DNA of 64,000 bases from Dryas octopetala. Its lineage: Eukaryota; Streptophyta; Magnoliopsida; Rosales; Rosaceae. Shown here in pieces: positions 30,901 through 43,600 of the stretch. The DNA lies in contig OY992839.1 of assembly GCA_963921425.1 (NCBI GenBank), positions 13,123,409 through 13,187,408 on the forward strand, written 5' to 3'. The position numbers and the translations under genes were made by a program. Position 1 is the stretch's first letter. Each line of letters begins with the position of its first letter. The notes below the pieces were generated by a model, which was not told the DNA's origin, searched no databases, and saw only the letters and a list, made by a program, of their open reading frames with translations.

Positions 30901-33900
30901 TTCACTTTGGTTGTCTGTTTGAAAGCAAGATCAGACTGAGAGGCCATTGTCAACCCCACATCATGCACCTCTTCTAAACTATTAGAATTAATAGAAGTCA
31001 TGGGTTTCACTACAAGCTTATCTGTACTAGAAGATTGTACTACACTTCCACCATTTGAATTTTGGTGTAGATTTCTGTCCTCCATTTTCGGACAAAGATT
31101 ATCATCTTCAGGGTCACTTAAAAGCGGGTAGGTGCTGCTCTTAGCATGTGGTCTTTTACTGTATTTCCTGCCATAAGTCACCGAGCGCATAGCACCACTA
31201 CTACTACTTGCACTGCTACCACTGCTTGCCCTATCACTTTGGCAGCTGCAATTTATTAGAGAGCATGAACTACAGTTCTGCGTATACTGCCCCAGTTTCT
31301 TCTTGAGCCTTTTAACTTCTTTCACAACCTCAGATGACACTTTCAACTCTTTAGTAGAATATTTTCTCTCCGCCAGTGCTGAGATCATACTATCCTTAGC
31401 CATATGGAACTCCACATAAACATCTCCAACTAGCGTCCATGCCTTGGCCCAGAAAAGGTAGATGGACGAAAATTGCTCAAAGGTAAGACTATCATCATTG
31501 GAGCTGGAGTTCAGATCTTCCAGATCACTATTATATAATCTTGTCTTTTTATTTGTATAAGTCTGCGATGACAAGCAGCTATTCATTGAAGAAATGAATT
31601 TTGTGTCTTCAAGATGCTGAGGCATTGATCCATAAACAGAACAGGCCAGTTCTACAACCTTTAACGCTTGATGCAACTGTGAATCCTCCTTATAAGCTTG
31701 TCCAAGTGCTAAATAAGATTCTCCAAGCAAAAGAACAAGTTTCCACAACTTATGGTCCAATTTTGATGTTGGAAGCCATTCCCGAATGTCACAAACTTCA
31801 ATACAGTCAGCATCACCACATGCACAAACAGAAAGATTAACAGATGAAGGTGGCCTACCATCAATTTCACTGTCCTGGCCCATCAACTTGGATTCAGTAG
31901 TCTGCAGTTGGCGCATCCATCTGAGAGATTTAATAGCCTGAGAAACATGATGTATTGCAGCTAGTTTAGAGGAGATTGGTTCAGAAACGGTTTGAAGTAC
32001 ATGTGTGGTTGTTGGAGACAATTTGCAAACTGCAAAGTTTTCATAACCAGAGGAACTTGGTACAGCTTCTGTCAAGTCCCCAAAGTCCGAGTCACCTGCT
32101 GCTATCAATTTTCTGGGAGAATATGCACGTGCTTCTAAAGTCATCTTTACAGAAGCATCTGTTACTAAATCTTGCAAACTATGTCCATCTTCACATGGAT
32201 TTTCCTCTCCGACCAGAGAGGGAATTTCATCATGGCCTAACGATTCAGAAATACTACTTAAAAAGTCCAAAGATTCTTCTTCAGCATCAGTAAATGTAAG
32301 CTCACATCCTACAGGCAGAGCATCAGATGTTAATTCCAGCTCTTCATCGTGGTTCAAAATAAGCCTCGCAAATTGTTCATGTGCAGATGCCCGTACAACC
32401 TGTTGATTAGTACATCAATTATAATCATCGTTTTATTTGTGTGACAATTAATTTTTAACAGAAATCAGGAAACAATAGTGGAAAACAAACATCAACTCAG
32501 TAAAATCGGTACCAGATGATCTGGCTCATCTAGAAATTCCAAACATTTTCTGAAGAACCTCGCACACTTTGCCATATTATTTGGAGCCTGCAGCAATTCA
32601 AAAAATTAGTAATAAATCATAACAGGAACAGGAACAGGGGAATGTACCAAATACAATAGTCATATTTCTTCCAAACCATTGAAAGTGAAAGCCTGTGAGC
32701 GCTTCGATACAAGAGAGTCCCCAATGAATACAAGGAATCACTTCTCCCTCGATGCAATAAAGAAGGCAGGGAGCTTGAGCTATCATCACAATCATCCGAA
32801 GAACGGTTTTTGGGAATAACAGAAAGATCGAAGAGTTGAATGTCATCTTCCCCAGCACTTTTATACAGCTGAAATTTTGAAGATATAACGAATGTTTTCA
32901 TGGAATCGCAACAATATTTTTTTTAGAAAAAGAAAAAAGCAAACAAGAAAGCAGATTCACATAAAATTAAACCACATCAGTACCCAATAAGCTCCAGGAT
33001 CTTGCTTGCAGTTTTCTTGAAGGAACCTCAAAACAGAAAGGCCATTTTGCTGTACGACATAAGGATGAAAAGCAGGAGCGCCATCCTCAGAGATTCCCTT
33101 TAATAGAAATATGTCATCGGTTTTCAGAAGCTCATAACCTTGGACAACACCATTTTCATGATAACAGATGGCCATCTCAGGCACACTCGCCATGACATTG
33201 TCAAGCCAGGCTTCAAGCCAAGTTAGTGGTGTAACCTGTAATAAGAGGAAAACAACAACAAAATAAAAAAGTTAATATGCGGCAAATGATGGGAAAATAA
33301 CAAGGTTTTTAGTATTTCACTTTCACCTGTCGTGAAACATCCCATAGATGCAAGCTAACAGCAACATATTTTTCATTACTGAACAGAAGCAAGTCACTTC
33401 CAAGGAGCATACGGAAATTGTGAAATTGCCAAAATAAAACCCTTAAAAACCCATCATTAGCAACTCTTCTATGTTTTTCAGACTCTTGCATTGAACTCCT
33501 GAGCTTCTCACCAACTTGTGAAGCCTTTTTCACGGGATTACGCCCCTTATTTTTCTTATTCTTCTTACCTGCCCAAACAAGATCATCCCGTTTAACCTGT
33601 GTGTACTCTGGACAGTTATTCAGTTCTTCATCTCGAGCACCATTATCATGCTGTCCCACAAACTGAGTATTTACTCCAGGAAGAACAGAAGAGTTTGACT
33701 GCTCCTGTGATGTTACATGAGTTGGTGGGCAATCACAAGCTTCCATTCGAACTGAATGCATAGCAAAATTCAAAAATAAAGATTGATCTGCACATTTTGA
33801 TTGATTTTTACGCCTTCTAATCAATTTTTCTCCCTCTTCAACGTCAGGTCTACACTTCAGAAAAAGATCACATAAGTTACTTATAAAATAGAGGACAAAC

Positions 33901-35066
33901 AAAATAGCATATTAACATATACAAACCCAGTATTTAGAACAAGTGTCTGTCCAATACGCTGAACTGCAATTGATAGTCGAGCCTTGGAATATGGCATTTT
34001 AAAGATCTGCTTCAGAATGTCAGTTGGAGCAATTACATCTATCTCATCTCCATACTCAACCAAACCAGACACAGCAAGCGCCTCACATTTCCTAGCTAGA
34101 TTTGATGAAACAGCACCACCATCCCAAGCTATATCTGCCATGTAAGAGCACCAAAACAATACATTCCCAGGTCACATCTTAAGAAGCTAGATAAGCAGAA
34201 TATCGTCAATAATTAGATTTCTATGACCATTAGCCTATGGACCAGAAACACATAAAAAAAGGAAACCACACCCATGTGAAATAACAATACCACAACGAGC
34301 AAAACTTTTATGTAACAAGTGTATACACTTATTGTTTCTATCTCTCTCATCACCTCACGTAACCAAGCACATGATGAGAGAAATGGACACACAAGGTTAT
34401 ACACTCATTGTGCCTATCTCTCTCATCACCTCACCTGACCTAGAACAAGATGAGAGAGATAGACACACAGAGTGTATACATCCGTGATAGGTAAGTTTCT
34501 TTCATGCCACAACATTTAAAAAGGTCAGGTCACAATGGGGTAACATTATCATTGCTACTAGCACGAAACTCGCCCTCAAATTCCAATACTACAACATATT
34601 CTATAAAATTATCGAAAACTGAATATGAATATTAGAGACATTTGACAGATAAATGTACCTCCAGCAGCCTTAGAGTGCACGGCAGAAATGGGAAGAGCCT
34701 TGTCCGGAAAATTCGAAAGAAGCGGAGGGCTCTTAAGGTCCGTTTCCGTCGGAAGCATCCGATACCGCGGAGCAGTCACTCTGAAACCAAAATCAAAACC
34801 CACAAAGATTTAAATTCAAAATTCAAAAAACACAAATACAGAGAGAGAGAGAGAGAGAGATGAGGGTGTGAAAACAGTACGGACGTTTGGCGGGAGGGAA
34901 TGAGAGCGGAATCGAAGGCGTGGAAGGCTTTGTCGGTGGGAACCGGGATTGAGCCACAGAGGAAGCCTACAGGCTTTGGCCTTTCTATTTCTAGTTTCCC
35001 TATGCACTGAAGCTCGCGCGAGCCCTCTGAGCTTGACGCTACCGATGATGGCCATGGTTTCTCCAT
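27930..35066 (-). CDS. EDRF1-like protein (erythroid differentiation factor-like)
   Basis: Nine exons on the minus strand join in frame to 1454 residues: 35066-34885, 34780-34659, 34134-33927, 33849-33327, 33235-32984, 32868-32677, 32587-32513, 32399-29895 and 28235-27930. The N-terminal part has the family words YRMLPTETDL, KCEALAVSGLVEYGDEID, LLGSDLLLFSNEKYVAVSLH and PLTWLEAWLDNVMASVPE. The very long exon 8 (835 codons) holds helical, TPR-like repeats (EAAYAYFQLGCYQRDCCLK), a basic stretch and serine-rich linkers. The family is conserved from plants to animals, and I know no defined biochemical role. Arabidopsis At1g35660, next to CPK11, is the likely counterpart. The ATG at 35066 is chosen because the GTG just before it is not a start. 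The last intron (1.66 kb) shows no repeat that I can name. Confidence 0.92.
34318..34477. repeat. Two tandem palindromic units in EDRF1 intron 2
   Basis: Each unit of about 80 bases reads TATCTCTCTCATCACCTCAC, then a spacer, then GATGAGAGA and GACACACA, so each can form a hairpin. The second copy follows the first directly with moderate drift. GTGTATAC words flank the pair. Confidence 0.7.
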
Positions 35067-35350
35067 CACTGGTTTTCGATTGTTAAAGGTTCAATCGCAC
35101 CTCAACTCTAGTTAGGGTTTTCAATTCGAATTTGTGCTTTCTTTCTCAATTTGTGCAGATTGTGTTAAGCTCTTCGCTGCGGTCTCTTCCTTCTGGAACT
35201 TTTGTCAGAATCTTCAGGAACTTCACTGAAAAAACTGGTTCTCGCCAAATAGACGACGCGCCAAGCTCTTAAAATAGACGTTCCGTTATATTGGGTTTTA
35301 TACCCAGCAAAAAAAAAAAAAATAGAATTTAATTTTGCATATATCATATA

Positions 35351-35920
35351 AGGGCTGCTATATAGCCTATATGGCTATATGCACATTTTTTTTTTCTCAC
35401 TCAACACCCTTTCTTCTTACAGACTTTATACTACTTTTTCATTTTTTTAATTTCTTACTAAACATCTCCAAAATTTCCAAATAACCTCATTTACACAAAA
35501 AAAAAAAAACACCCCAATAGTCGACCTAGCCCCTACACACAGTCGTTGGACATCGCCGGATTTGTTATCCTTCCTCTCCATCTCTCCTTTTCTTCTTTTT
35601 TCTCTTTCTCTTTCTTTCTTTCACAGCCGCCTTTCCGAACAAAAAAGGAAGGAGAGGGCGAGAGAAAGAGATAAAGAGAGGGCAAGAGGAAGGAGAAGAT
35701 GCGCTGGCGACGAGGGATCTGATCGCCAACTACGAGGATGGTGGTAGGTGAGAGGAGGAAGGCAAGGGCATGAATCATTGGTACATTTTTTTGGTTTTTA
35801 TGTTATTTTATTTTGTTTTTTGTCCTTTATGGTAATTTAGCTTTGGATATTTTTGTTAATCCACAAAATAGGTAAAGGGGTGTGTAGTTAGTGAAAGAGG
35901 GATGTGCATATAGCAGCTCT
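35351..35920. mobile_element. Non-autonomous DNA transposon, GCTGCTAT family, copy 2
   Basis: The ends read AGGGCTGCTATATAGCC on the left and GCATATAGCAGCTCT on the right. The flanking TATCATATA and TATCATCAC share six of nine bases. The inside has the same CT-rich left half and GAGAGGG-rich right half as the copies at 6550 and 36156. There are no real genes inside. Confidence 0.6.
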
Positions 35921-36155
35921 TATCATCACATCATCAGTTATGTTATATTGGACACTTTGCCTCCAAAATTAATTTTTTGATAATTTATCCTTTAAACTCT
36001 ATTTCGTGATACAATTTATCTCAATCTATTAAATAAATTCATTTCTCCATTATTGTTCACAATCTTTAAGGGCATTTTTTCCAACATGTTATTTTTTAAC
36101 ACAATTTTCATTTTTATTTTAAAATATTAGATTTTGGATATTAATATATTAATAA

Positions 36156-36883
36156 GAGTGCTGCTATTTACACACATTATTTCTTCTCATTGCACACCCT
36201 TTTCTCATTACACACTTTTCTTAAATTAGAAATTTCTCATAACACATCTCTATCATTATCAAATACCTCTATCTTATTCATCTCACCAAATTTCTCACTA
36301 CACATCCATCCAACACATCCAAATACACCCGCCACCCCCAATCCCACCTAACCAAAACAACAACAAAAAAAAAAAAAAAAAAAGAAGTTGAACCTTGATC
36401 GGATCAGTAAGGGCTAGCTTCCTCCATCTTCACTCTATTTCTTTCTTTTCCATCTTCCCAGCAAGCATATCACCACTCCCTCTCTTTTTCTCCGTCTTCT
36501 TTATCTTTATCTTTATCTTTCTTTTTCTCTTTCTCTTTTCTCTCGTTCGCACTCCCTTCATATCTAGAGGTCGGCAAAGTCGCTGACCTCCCTTTTCGTC
36601 TGGCAGAGGGATGCAAACGGGAGGAAGAAGAGAGAGAGAGAGAGAGGAGAAGCGCCGGCTGGAGGAGGTGTTGGGTCTGATGTCGGCGACGAGGTCGGTG
36701 GCGGTGGCGGGGTGGTAGAGGCCGACAAGGGTTGGCTAGGTTTTTGGTTTGAATTTTTTAATTTTTTTAAAAAATCTTGCTGTCGTTTATTGTTTTTTGA
36801 GATTGGGTGATAGTGGTAATTTCACAAATTAGATAAATAGGGTATATAATGAGAGAAAATAGAATATACAAATAGCAACTCTC
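36156..36883. mobile_element. Non-autonomous DNA transposon, GCTGCTAT family, copy 3
   Basis: The ends read GAGTGCTGCTATTTACA on the left and, as complement, GAGAGTTGCTATTTGTA on the right. ATTAATAA lies directly outside each end (36148-36155 and 36884-36891), an 8-bp or longer target duplication. The pyrimidine-rich left half contains three or four TTTATC units at 36499-36520, and the right half has (GA)n at about 36630-36650. About 730 bp, non-coding. Confidence 0.7.
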
Positions 36884-36891
36884 ATTAATAA

Positions 36892-37839
36892 CGATAGGTT
36901 GAAAATACCTTTAGGCAGCAGGCCACATAGGGTTGCATGTGCAAAATTGAAAGTGAACTTGATTTTTTTTTTTTTTTTTTTTGAATCAGTACTAAATTAA
37001 GTCTTTGATGGAAAAGAAAATAATATTATACTTACCACATTTTTATATCATTTCACGTGTCATTACTTTATTAGATAGAGTTTTTCTTTTCTTTTTTGAG
37101 TTTTTATTTTTATTTTTTAGTATCAATATATGAATGTTATGTAAGTTGCTATATAAGGTGGTATAAAATTGTAGTATAAAAATGTGAGATATCTAACACT
37201 ACTGAAATAATTTGGAAGGTAAACTGTTAAAAAATTTAGTATTGGGAGATAAAGTGTCAAATAGGACAAGCAGAGAAAAAATGGCCAATAGTTTCTCGAC
37301 CTTGTTGAGAAAATGAGACAACCTTTCATGAATTTGTAACCGACCTCTTAACGCCTCCAAGAAAATATCTTAATTATAGGCACAAATTTTAGGCACCTTT
37401 AATTATAAGTGACAAACTACTTATTTAATTACCCAAAAACGAGAACAGCTTGTGTTATTGTTTGAAGACAAAAAGCAACCTCAAGCACCCAACAATTACA
37501 TCTACATTAACAATTAACTACAACTACATTTATAACATTGTGCAGCTACACTACATATCTGTTACTAATAAAAACAAACTTTAAATCTTAAACCAATAAA
37601 TTTCCAAAATATACTATAGAAAACCTCTAATAAACCCGACAAATACTAAGCTTCTTTTAAAAAATGAAAGAAAAAAATTGATAGGCAAGAGTAGATGCAC
37701 CAACATCTATAATTCTACTGCAAATGCAATTGTTAAGTAATCAATAGATGTCGAGTTCTTGGCGATTTGGAAACGGTTGACGCGCACACGTCTTATGTGC
37801 GTGAAAAATGTTCTTATTGTTACCTTATTTATTATTTAT
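36892..37839. other. AT-rich intergenic DNA, nothing recognised
   Basis: A T-run at 36964-36981 may be a retroposon tail, but no body was found. The rest has no long open frame or clear repeat. Confidence 0.4.
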
Positions 37840-38365
37840 ATCATTTTCAAAAACAAATTGAAATGCGTTTTTTTGAGAAATTGCTGAAATTAGCAAGCCA
37901 TAAGTAACATTTAATTTCCAAACTTCGCATAAAAATGACTTTTTTTTCCATGTCTCGATGATAATTGACTGTAACCAGGTAACCGACTTGATAGTGAATT
38001 GTTCCATAATGGTCCCAAAATACAAGAGTCCTCAACATTGCTCATTGATTGGGAATAGCTCTAATATAATCCACAACATCCAAAGGCACTAATTAACTTA
38101 GCAACGCAATATTCTGACCACCATTATCTTTTACGGTAGCAAGTTAGCAACCAAGGTCAGGTTCTAGTCAATATGCTGACACTCCACCTCAGTTGGCAGA
38201 ATAGCAATGGGAAATGGAAAAACCCAATTATGTGTCCAAAACAAGATGTTTTGTCCATTAATTGCCAACAATCCAACGAATGCCAGAAGTTTAGACATTA
38301 CGAGCTGCAATAATACCCTTCCAAGTACTAGAATCATTTATTGTTTTCCAACCTGAAAAATATTG
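37840..38365 (-). mobile_element. Decayed LINE fragment
   Basis: On the minus strand the translation gives SSTWKGIIAARNV, then SGIRWIVGN and WTHNWVFPFPIAIL-like pieces, and further on PLDVVDYIRAIP, EDSLVFG and AIKSVTWL-like words. This is the order seen at the C-terminal end of plant LINE reverse transcriptases (RGIL..R..L..G..WRVG.G..I..W.D.W). Several stops and shifts separate the pieces. The 5' part is missing. Confidence 0.6.
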
Positions 38366-38762
38366 AGAAATTTTATTTAATAATCTTTTTAAATATTCCT
38401 TAAACTTTTTTGACCCTCTAGCCCATAACTAATAATTATAATCTTTTTTAACTTGAAATATTCATAATACTCTCCATATAAAACCCTTTTTTTACTGTAC
38501 TTTTTTTTTCTCTTTTCTCTCTCTTCCTCAGCCAACCACTGCCTCTCCCTCCCTCCTCAGCCAACCACTGCCACCTTCGCTACCCCAGCCACCGACACCC
38601 CCATCCCTCGCCGCTGCAGCAAACCCAACAAACCCAGCAAAATCCAATGAAAAAAAACTCAAGTCGCCCAGCAAAATAAAAAAAAAACCCATAAAATGGT
38701 TGATTCTTTGAGAGATTAGACCCATCAAAACCCAACAATGGAGAAGAAGATGGAAAATTTTT

Positions 38763-38917
38763 AGATATGGTCGAATTTGTGGTCGTCACATGGCCACATG
38801 GCGACTACAAATTCAACCATTTGGCGACCAGAATTCGATGGAATTTTTGGTCGCCACACGGCCGATTTTTGGTCGACACATGTGTCGACCATATGGCGAC
38901 CACAAATTCGACTATCT
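38763..38917. repeat. Inverted repeat with GGTCG words
   Basis: The outer arms are AGATATGGTCGAATTTGTGG and the complement ending ATTCGACTATCT. The inner part repeats TGGCGAC, TTTTTGGTCG and CATGTGTCGACC. It is a compact structured unit of 155 bases between CT-rich blocks (38500-38640 and 39070-39150). It may be the core of a larger unrecognised element. Confidence 0.6.
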
Positions 38918-39454
38918 TTTCTCTTATGGTTATAGCGCATTCCACCAGATCTGAGTTTCAATTTTTTTTTAATTATTATTTTTTTTTCCATATTTGGGTT
39001 AGGAGAGAAGAGAAGAGAGATAGAAAAAGAAGATGATGGGTCGCTGGCTGGTGCCAACCACCATCCTCCACCTCCCCCATCAACCTCTCATCTATGTCTT
39101 TCTTTCTCTGTCTCTTTGTCTCTCTCTCTCTCTCTTTCCCCTTCCCTCCCAACCCATTTAGAGAAAACACCCAAATCTGGGTTTTCAAATTTTTTTTGTT
39201 TTTTGTTTTAGATTTGAATTGGAAGAGAATGGGAGAGAGATAGAGAGAGTAGATGATGAGTCGTTGGCCGGTGACCCATTAAAAGATGAAGTATGCAATT
39301 TGGACAAATTAAAGTTCATGTATCAACTTAGGACACGCCCCAATGTTCAGGTACCAAATTTGAAAAAAAACCTTTATATTATTTACAATGATGTAAATAA
39401 AAAATACAAATCATATTGTCATCTCATTACCCAGACCTAAGTCGTCCTCCCAGA

Positions 39455-39819
39455 TGTTGAGAGTAATGTGGAGCAATGTCCCACATCGGAAAACTAGAGC
39501 TTAGCATATGTGCTTATAAGTCTTGGGCCTCTCCACTCATTGTCAATTGGTTTTGGGTTTGATGTTCTAATTCTATCATGGTATCAGAGCTTGGTTATCC
39601 GCGTGTAAAGCCCAACGACCACACGTGCTCCCACGTCATTCAATACAATTTGTTCACGTATAAGGCTCAAAAATCTCGCTACACGTGCGGGGGTGTGTTG
39701 AGAGTAATGTGGAACAATGTCCCACATCGCAAAATTAGAGCTTAGCATATGTGCTTATAAGTCTTGGGCCTCTCCACTCATTGCCAATTGGTTTTGGGTT
39801 GGATGCTCTAATTCTATCA
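39455..39819 (+). mobile_element. TRIM element (miniature LTR retrotransposon)
   Basis: Two direct repeats of 124 bp (39455-39578 and 39696-39819) start TGTTGAGAG and end TCTATCA. A primer-binding site TGGTATCAGAGC, complementary to the 3' end of initiator tRNA-Met, follows the left repeat directly. A G-rich tract (GCGGGGGTG) precedes the right one. CCAGA flanks both sides, a perfect 5-bp target duplication. The whole is 365 bp with no protein domain, as expected for TRIMs, which depend on other elements. The repeats differ at about 5% of positions, suggesting an age of a few million years. It looks structurally whole. Confidence 0.95.
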
Positions 39820-39829
39820 CCAGATCCCA

Positions 39830-40639
39830 ATCATAGATTCATAATTGCATATATTAGAAAAATAAATCGCAACGTAAATCATAAAGAGTGATTAAAAAGA
39901 TAAATAGAAGGAACCCCTAATCTGAAGAGGAAAAAAAATTAAATAAATCACAAAGTGCAATATAAATATTGAAGAGCAGAGAAAGGTTCAAAATGTTACC
40001 TATAATCTGAAGAGCAGACATTATGTAAAAATGAAGAGCAACAAGCAGCAGATAAAAACAAACCAGAGACCAACAATGTGTCATCAAATCAGAACAAGAT
40101 TTAAACCAGAGTAGACACAATGGAATCCAATTTCGTTCTTCCATTCAAAGAGCCAATATGTATGTCTCTAGTAAACAAACAACATTATAAATACGCTGGA
40201 ATTGAAAACTAACCGGTAAATCTCATCAGAAGAGCATCATCATCAATATGTTATTTCTCCTTCTTTCTCTAGCTCTATCTTAATAACCTTACATTCTTTA
40301 AATTCTGACTTAAATCTCTGCATCCAAACACATTGTAAGCATTTGCATATAAGATCAAGATGCTACAGGATATAAAGCATGTATCGTTATATCTTTAGCA
40401 AAAAGTTACAAAGAATAATAGAGCTTCCCTTTTTCCTCAATGGTTGAGAAAAAAAATTACACATACATCTAAAGACTCCATCTAAACAATCATATCTAGG
40501 TATGGGATATATTATCATACAGCAAAACTTGTATAAACCTTAATGTCTAGTAAAGGCCAGACACTGCACTCATGACTTCATTGAATACCAATTAACTGAA
40601 TAGCGTTCTATGCTCGGTTGGACTAAACCCTTTCTAGTA
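39830..40639. other. Intergenic DNA, no gene seen
   Basis: AT-rich DNA between the TRIM element and the 3' end of the PPR pseudogene. There is no open frame of note and no clear repeat. It may include the old 3' untranslated region of that PPR gene. Confidence 0.4.
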
Positions 40640-43600
40640 TATTGCTTCTAGCCATCTCTCACCTCAGATGTCCTCCCATGTTTAAGAAAACCTTATACTA
40701 AGATGTCATAAGTCCATCGATTAGGCTCATACCCTTTCTGGGACATCCTATAGAACAATGCACAAGCATGGTCCATCCTGCTCTTAGGGGGTGTCCCCAA
40801 CTCAGATTTTAAAGGAGTTTAATAGATTTTAAAATCCATAAAATCCATCAAAATCCAAAAGAATTGGGTGGAATTCTCATGAAATTTGTTATGTGTAAAA
40901 AATGCATTCAATCCATCCAAATCCATTAAAATCCTTCACTTAATGAAATCCATGACTTTTTGAGGACACTTGGATTTCATTGGAATCCATTAAAATCTGA
41001 GTTGGGGACACCTAAATTTCATTGAAATCCATTAAAATCTAAGGGGGGTGTCCCCAACTCAGATTTTAAAGGAGTTTAATGGATTTTAAAATCCATAGAA
41101 TCTATCAAAATCCAAAGGAATTGGGTGGAATTCTTATGGAATTTGTTATGTGTAAAAAATACATTCAAATCCAACTAAATCCATCAAAATCCTTTACTTA
41201 ATGAAATCCATGACTTTTTGAGGACACTTGAATTTCATTGGAATCCATTAAAATCTGAGTTAGGGACACCTAAAATTCATTGGAATACATTAAAATCTAA
41301 ATTGGGGACACCTAGATTTCATTGGACTTTTAAAATCCAATGAAATCTAAGTTGGGGACACCCCCCTAAGTTTGGGACACCTAGATTTCATTGGACTTTT
41401 AAAATCCAATGAAATCTAAGCTGGGGACACCCCCTTACTTAATATTCTCAGCAAAATATTGTATGTGTATACGTCCAGTGGAAAGCACTTTTCAATTACT
41501 TCTTCCTAGTTGTCAATATGTTGGCTCACCCTAATTCGACCAAAAAATGCACCAATAAGCAGACCAAGCATTGAACTATCAGACGTCTCGTTCTGCACCT
41601 CTCTTAGATGAACCCAAGCCTCGTAGAGCTCTTGAGTTTTCAAAGAATGAAACAGAAGTATGTTACCAGTAAAGGATGTTATATGGCGACCAACTTTCTC
41701 CAAGTCATTAATGAGATTGACCGCTGTATCATATTCTTTATTCCAGCATAACAACTGTATAAGAAACTCATAACAGTCATCACTTGGAACCACTCCCTTC
41801 TCTCTCATTTCCCTAAAAAATTCAAGTGCAATATCTGCCCTTTTGGCTTTGCAAAGACCAACAATCATGGCGCTGTATAGTCTTCTCCCTATATTTCTTC
41901 TCTGGTGCAGATCATTGAAAAAGTTCAAAGCATCTGAAATTCGTTCACTCTTCAAATAACTCTGAAACATAAGAACGTCAGATCTCAGATTGGGCTCAAT
42001 CCCACTTCGCTGCATCATCTCAAATACTTCTCTAGCCAGCTTAGGCCTTTTGGCATGCCTAGCTCCATAGATGAAAAAGTTGTATATCTGACAACTAGGT
42101 TCCATACAAGACAGCTGCATCTCCAAATAATTGAAAAATTGCTTGTCCGGATTTTCCATATCACATAGACATCAAATTACATCTTTGAACAGTGCACAAG
42201 GCGATGAGTAACCCTTTTCTTGCATTTCAATAAGAAGTCTGGCAGATATATCGCCCTTATTTGACCTGTTAAAACCATGTATCAAGTTATAGTATGTACT
42301 CTTTCTAGCAACTTTATTTATTCTGTTGAGTTCCCCATGTATCAAATAACCATCTTCAACACTCTTAGTCCTGCAAAGAGTTTTAATGAACCAATCGTAT
42401 GTGGAGGTGCTCGGCATAAAGTTCCGCTCTAATGCAAAAATAACTAACTCCTTCATCTTATCAAGCTTTCTCTCTCTGCACAAAGCATCTGCCAGTATAG
42501 AAAACGTTTTTCTACCCGGAAAATAACCTTGGTCAATAGAATACTTCAATAGTTGATACGCTTCATTAATGCTGTCATCCCCACATAAAGTATTAATCAA
42601 ATAGTCAAATAGTTGTAAGCCATACTATTAGGGGAGAGACCAAACTCAAACCTTGAAATAAACAACTCAAGCGCGATATCCACCATTCCCGCTTTGCAAA
42701 AGAAGCACAAGGCAGCATTCATGGTGACCTTATTAGGGGAAATCTTACCCTCCTTCATCTCCATCAACAAATCACAAACCTCCTCAAGCCGATCCTCCCT
42801 CAAAAGCCTACATATCAAAGTATTGTACCTAAACACAGGGGGAACATACCCTTCCAATGACTTCTTGCTCTGCAAAAACTCCAATGCCACATCCAACTTC
42901 CCGGCCCGAACAAGATCCCTTATCCACACACCATAAGCACTCTCCATAATAACCACTATAGAGTCCCGAAACTCCTCCACCAACTTCCCAGCATGCTGGA
43001 ACTTCTTATGCTTACAAAGGGCATCCACAAGAACACTCACGGAGTTCCCATTCACGGTCTGCCCACCCGCCATCAATTTTCGCAAATACCTTTCAGCTTC
43101 ATCCAATAGTTTCTGCTTACAATACCACTTGACCATAACCGAATGCGTGACCTCATTTTCAAAACCCCTTAAAGCAATTTGCTTGGCAATGACTTGAACA
43201 ACATCAAAACAACTCTCTTCTACCAGAGCGTTCAAAAGCATATGGTAAGCAAAGGCATCCAAGTCCAGCCCCTGAAAGCGCATTTTACCAAACAGTTGGA
43301 GTGCAATGTCGGGCTTGCCCGCGACGACATAACCCATGACCAAAGTGTTGTGGAAGCGCACCATATACGAGTACCTTCGCTTCTGAAAGTTGGCGAGGAA
43401 GTCCAGCATCAACGACATGAGCTTCGACCGCCACAGAATCTTGAAAATGGCATTGAAAGTGGCGCGCGTGTGGTTAAACCCAGGCTGGCGGCCGGCCCAG
43501 TCGAAGAACTTGAGGCAGGAGAGCACGTCCTTGTCGCTATTGCCGTAGCGGAGCACCTCCAAGACGAAGGCCTCGTTGAGGCGAAGGTTCAAATGGGAGA

